A DNA stretch of 8,332 bases from an uncultured Dyadobacter sp. GTDB lineage: Bacteria > Bacteroidota > Bacteroidia > Cytophagales > Spirosomataceae. Location of the stretch: assembly GCA_937880795.1 (NCBI GenBank), contig CALGRQ010000421.1, positions 1 to 8,332 on the forward strand. Reading direction: 5' to 3'. Each line of letters opens with the position of its first letter. Within the stretch, counting starts at the first letter, position 1. Positions 6,354 to 8,332 of the stretch are shown here, one piece after another. A program made the position numbers and the translations under genes. The notes beneath the pieces are model-generated. The model saw nothing but the letters and a program-made list of their open reading frames with translations. It had not been told where the DNA came from and did no database searches.

Positions 6354-8036
6354 CATGGAAAAATATTCTGCAATGGGTCCAAGGGTAAGGGCAGGAAAAA
6401 AGGATAGCGCTGTAATGATTACGATTACCGCAAGAATCATCACACCGAATGTGCCTGAGTCTGTACGTAACGTTCCTGCACTTTCAGGAGTGTATTTTTT
6501 GCCTGCCAATAGCCCTGCAATGGCCACTGGTCCAATGATGGGTAAATACCTCGAAAAAATAAGCACGAAGCCCGTAGAAATGTTCCACCATAAGTTGTTG
6601 TCGCCTAGTCCTTCGAATCCACTCCCGTTGTTCGCAGAGGCGGAGGTGTATTCGTAAAGAATTTCGCTAAAACCATGAAAACCAGGGTTGTTGAGTGTAG
6701 GGGTGGTTATTTCCGGAAACGTAGTGGCGAGTGCTGTGCCCGCCAGGATCAGCAAGGGATGGAAAAGCGCTACAATCATGGCTATTTTCATTTCCCGGGC
6801 CTCTATTTTTTTGCCTAATAATTCGGGCGTGCGACCTACCATAAGCCCACTAATGAAAACAGCAAGGATAATAAAAATGAAAAAGTTTAGAATTCCGGCA
6901 CCAACTCCGCCATAGAAAGCATTGGTCATCATGGACAAAAGTTCCATCATACCAGACAAAGGCATGGAACTATCGTGCATGGAGTTGACTGATCCAGTCG
7001 ATATAACGGTAGTGGCTATACTCCAAAAGCCTGATGCCGCACTGCCGATACGCGTTTCCTTACCTTCCATAGCACCTGCGGAAAGGTCTATACCCATTTG
7101 CCCAAGGGCAGGATTACCTTTCATTTCCCAGTAAATGGTGGGGATGGTTAAAATCAAAAAACCGGCTGTCATAACGCTAAACATCATTTTTGCCATTTTC
7201 TTCCGTTGCAGAAAGTAGCCGAGGGCAAACACCATCGCAAATGGGATGATCATCTGCGCAATCATTTGGGTCATGTTGGTGAAGTAATTGGGGTTTTCGA
7301 GGGGATGAGCCGAATTCGTTCCGAAATATCCTCCACCATTTGTTCCAACATGTTTGATGGCTACGAATGCAGCAACGGGACCCGTTGATACCTGAACGGT
7401 ATCTCCCTGTACATTCACAATGGTATCTTTGCCTTCAAAGGTCATGGGAGTGCCATTGAAAACCAAGATGGTGGCCACAATGATGGAAACGGGCAAGAGT
7501 ATGCGGGTGCAGGATCTCACAAAGAAATAGTAAAAATTACCCAGGTGCTGCGTAGTACGTTCTTTTAAGGCTATAAATAATACCGCCGCAGCTGCCATGC
7601 CGGTTCCTGCTGTAACGAATTGAAGAAACATGAGGAACAATTGGGAGATATAACTAACCCCTGTTTCTCCCGAATAATGTTGCAAGTTACAATTGACTAA
7701 AAAAGAGATGGCAGTGTTAAAAGCCAGGTCCGGGGATTGGTCGGTATTAGCATCCGGATTGAGCGGTAGCCCACCTTGGTTCATCAGTATAAACATGCCG
7801 AGTAGAAACCACATCATATTAATCGTCAGCAGGGCGATCATATGTTGTTTCCAGTTCATTTCAGTGCGGATATTGATGCCGCTGAATTTATATAATAACT
7901 TGTCTACCGGGTTCATAAAAGCGTCTAGAAGCGTTTTATCTCCTGCGTAAACTTTTGCGATGTAGCGACCCAACGGTAGGGATAAAACAGTCGTTAGCGC
8001 AAACATGGCGCTGATTCCGAATATTTCTGTATTCAT
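6348..8036 (-). CDS. kdpA: K+-transporting ATPase subunit A (K+-selective subunit)
   Basis: KdpA binds and conducts K+ through a channel-like path of four pore-loop repeats. The 562-aa length is close to E. coli (557). All four selectivity-filter regions are visible: NCNLQHYSGET (115-125), VGTNGGGYFGTNSAHPLENP (230-249), TTVISTGSVNSMHD (342-355) and ANNGSGFEGL (468-477). Gln119 and Arg496 correspond to E. coli Gln116 and Arg493. Also typical are EMNWKQ (59-64), MEGKETRIG (323-331), GLMVGRTPELLGKKIEAREMK (start 397) and the C-terminal LGPIAEY. About ten membrane helices fill the rest. It is preceded at 21 bp by the 36-aa microprotein. Its stop lies inside repeat copy B. The kdpB start is 586 bp away, whereas these two genes are normally adjacent. 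Confidence 0.98.
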   Translation of the reverse strand: MNTEIFGISAMFALTTVLSLPLGRYIAKVYAGDKTLLDAFMNPVDKLLYKFSGINIRTEMNWKQHMIALLTINMMWFLLGMFILMNQGGLPLNPDANTDQSPDLAFNTAISFLVNCNLQHYSGETGVSYISQLFLMFLQFVTAGTGMAAAAVLFIALKERTTQHLGNFYYFFVRSCTRILLPVSIIVATILVFNGTPMTFEGKDTIVNVQGDTVQVSTGPVAAFVAIKHVGTNGGGYFGTNSAHPLENPNYFTNMTQMIAQMIIPFAMVFALGYFLQRKKMAKMMFSVMTAGFLILTIPTIYWEMKGNPALGQMGIDLSAGAMEGKETRIGSAASGFWSIATTVISTGSVNSMHDSSMPLSGMMELLSMMTNAFYGGVGAGILNFFIFIILAVFISGLMVGRTPELLGKKIEAREMKIAMIVALFHPLLILAGTALATTFPEITTPTLNNPGFHGFSEILYEYTSASANNGSGFEGLGDNNLWWNISTGFVLIFSRYLPIIGPVAIAGLLAGKKYTPESAGTLRTDSGTFGVMILAVIVIITALSFFPALTLGPIAEYFSMM

Positions 8037-8057
8037 CGAATGATTGATTTGGTTAAT

Positions 8058-8168
8058 TCAAAGTATAAGACAGAGTAGGGCAGCAGTAAGGACCCAAATG
8101 ATTGCAATGCCTATTAGTTGATGCTTGGTGTCAGCTTTGGATTCACATTGTTTCTCTGATTTTTCCAT
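8058..8168 (-). CDS. Unrecognised 36-aa single-span membrane microprotein between kdpF and kdpA
   Basis: The ORF runs from ATG (8166-8168) to TGA (8058-8060). The product begins with a charged, hydrophilic tail (MEKSEKQCESKADTKHQ, 1-17) and continues with a hydrophobic helix (LIGIAIIWVLTAALLCLIL, 18-36) that ends the protein. It therefore looks like a tail-anchored or N-in single-span peptide. It starts six bases after the kdpF stop and ends 21 bases before the kdpA start, so it is placed like a true operon member. I do not recognise it; it is not KdpF, which is the preceding ORF. It might be a second small subunit or regulator of the pump, but that is inference from position only. Confidence 0.6.
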   Translation of the reverse strand: MEKSEKQCESKADTKHQLIGIAIIWVLTAALLCLIL

Positions 8169-8174
8169 GATCTA

Positions 8175-8252
8175 TTAAAATTTTTCGGGTTTAATGAGCA
8201 CGTAGCTGATATAGGCAAACACCCCAAGTGCAATGATAAAAAGCGCTGTCAT
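8175..8252 (-). CDS. kdpF: K+-transporting ATPase subunit F
   Basis: This 25-aa ORF encodes a single membrane helix followed by a short polar tail. The C-terminal YISYVLIKPEKF resembles YLVYALINAEAF of E. coli KdpF, with the same aromatic spacing and the final acidic-x-Phe end. KdpF is the smallest subunit and stabilises the KdpABC complex. It starts three bases after the stop of a 23-codon ORF and lies six bases before the 36-aa microprotein. The order F before A matches kdpFABC operons. Confidence 0.88.
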   Translation of the reverse strand: MTALFIIALGVFAYISYVLIKPEKF

Positions 8253-8255
8253 CGG

Positions 8256-8327
8256 TTAAATTTTGTCAAAGAGGTGAACGATTTTGTAAAATAAGGCGAA
8301 GCATAGCAGGCCGGCAAAAATTAGCAT
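8256..8327 (-). CDS. Small hydrophobic ORF upstream of kdpF (23 aa, or the end of a longer gene)
   Basis: From an ATG at 8325-8327 the product is 23 residues: a hydrophobic stretch (LIFAGLLCFALFY, 2-14) and an amphipathic end (KIVHLFDKI, 15-23). It stops three bases before kdpF, so it is probably translated from the same message. Only five bases are visible further upstream and they contain no stop codon, so it could be the C-terminus of a longer gene. A one-helix peptide is the simplest reading. I do not recognise the family. Confidence 0.45.
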   Translation of the reverse strand: MLIFAGLLCFALFYKIVHLFDKI

Positions 8328-8332
8328 AATGG

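Overview
The window is a potassium-uptake (Kdp) locus from a member of the Bacteroidota. The evidence for that phylum is: moderate-to-low GC, almost no Shine-Dalgarno sequences before the starts, a BBP2-like outer-membrane porin inside the locus, a KdpD shortened to its N-terminal and USP domains, and a TIGR02436-type four-helix-bundle (S23/IVP-like) gene, a family common in this phylum. The species cannot be named from the sequence.

All genes except one lie on the minus strand and read right to left: a 23-codon hydrophobic ORF at the right edge, kdpF (25 aa), an unrecognised 36-aa single-TM microprotein, kdpA (562 aa), kdpB (698 aa), kdpC (186 aa), a 360-aa outer-membrane beta-barrel, a 374-aa kdpD, and a membrane histidine kinase with HAMP that runs off the left edge. 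The three small membrane ORFs and the two smallest gaps are too short for ordinary gene calling but are tightly packed (3, 6 and 21 bp spacers). KdpA is the K+-selective channel-like subunit, KdpB the P-type ATPase, KdpC the accessory subunit and KdpF a small stabilising subunit. The porin probably lets solutes across the outer membrane. The short KdpD and the separate kinase probably share the sensor job that one protein does in E. coli. No kdpE is visible.

The unusual part is between and inside kdpA and kdpB. A four-helix-bundle gene sits in the opposite orientation in the 586-bp kdpA-kdpB gap. It is flanked by imperfect inverted copies of a GTGA/TCAC-rich repeat (5768-5806 and 6317-6353). 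Two more copies of the same repeat, again inverted relative to each other and with only an 18-bp core, lie in frame inside kdpB (5357-5385 and 5404-5427). They coincide with a roughly 20-residue extra segment in KdpB that the E. coli protein (recalled from memory) lacks, just before the actuator domain. The simplest reading is a small inverted-repeat element present twice in this locus, once carrying the four-helix-bundle gene and once without a gene and translated as part of KdpB. This is a hypothesis; mobility has not been shown.
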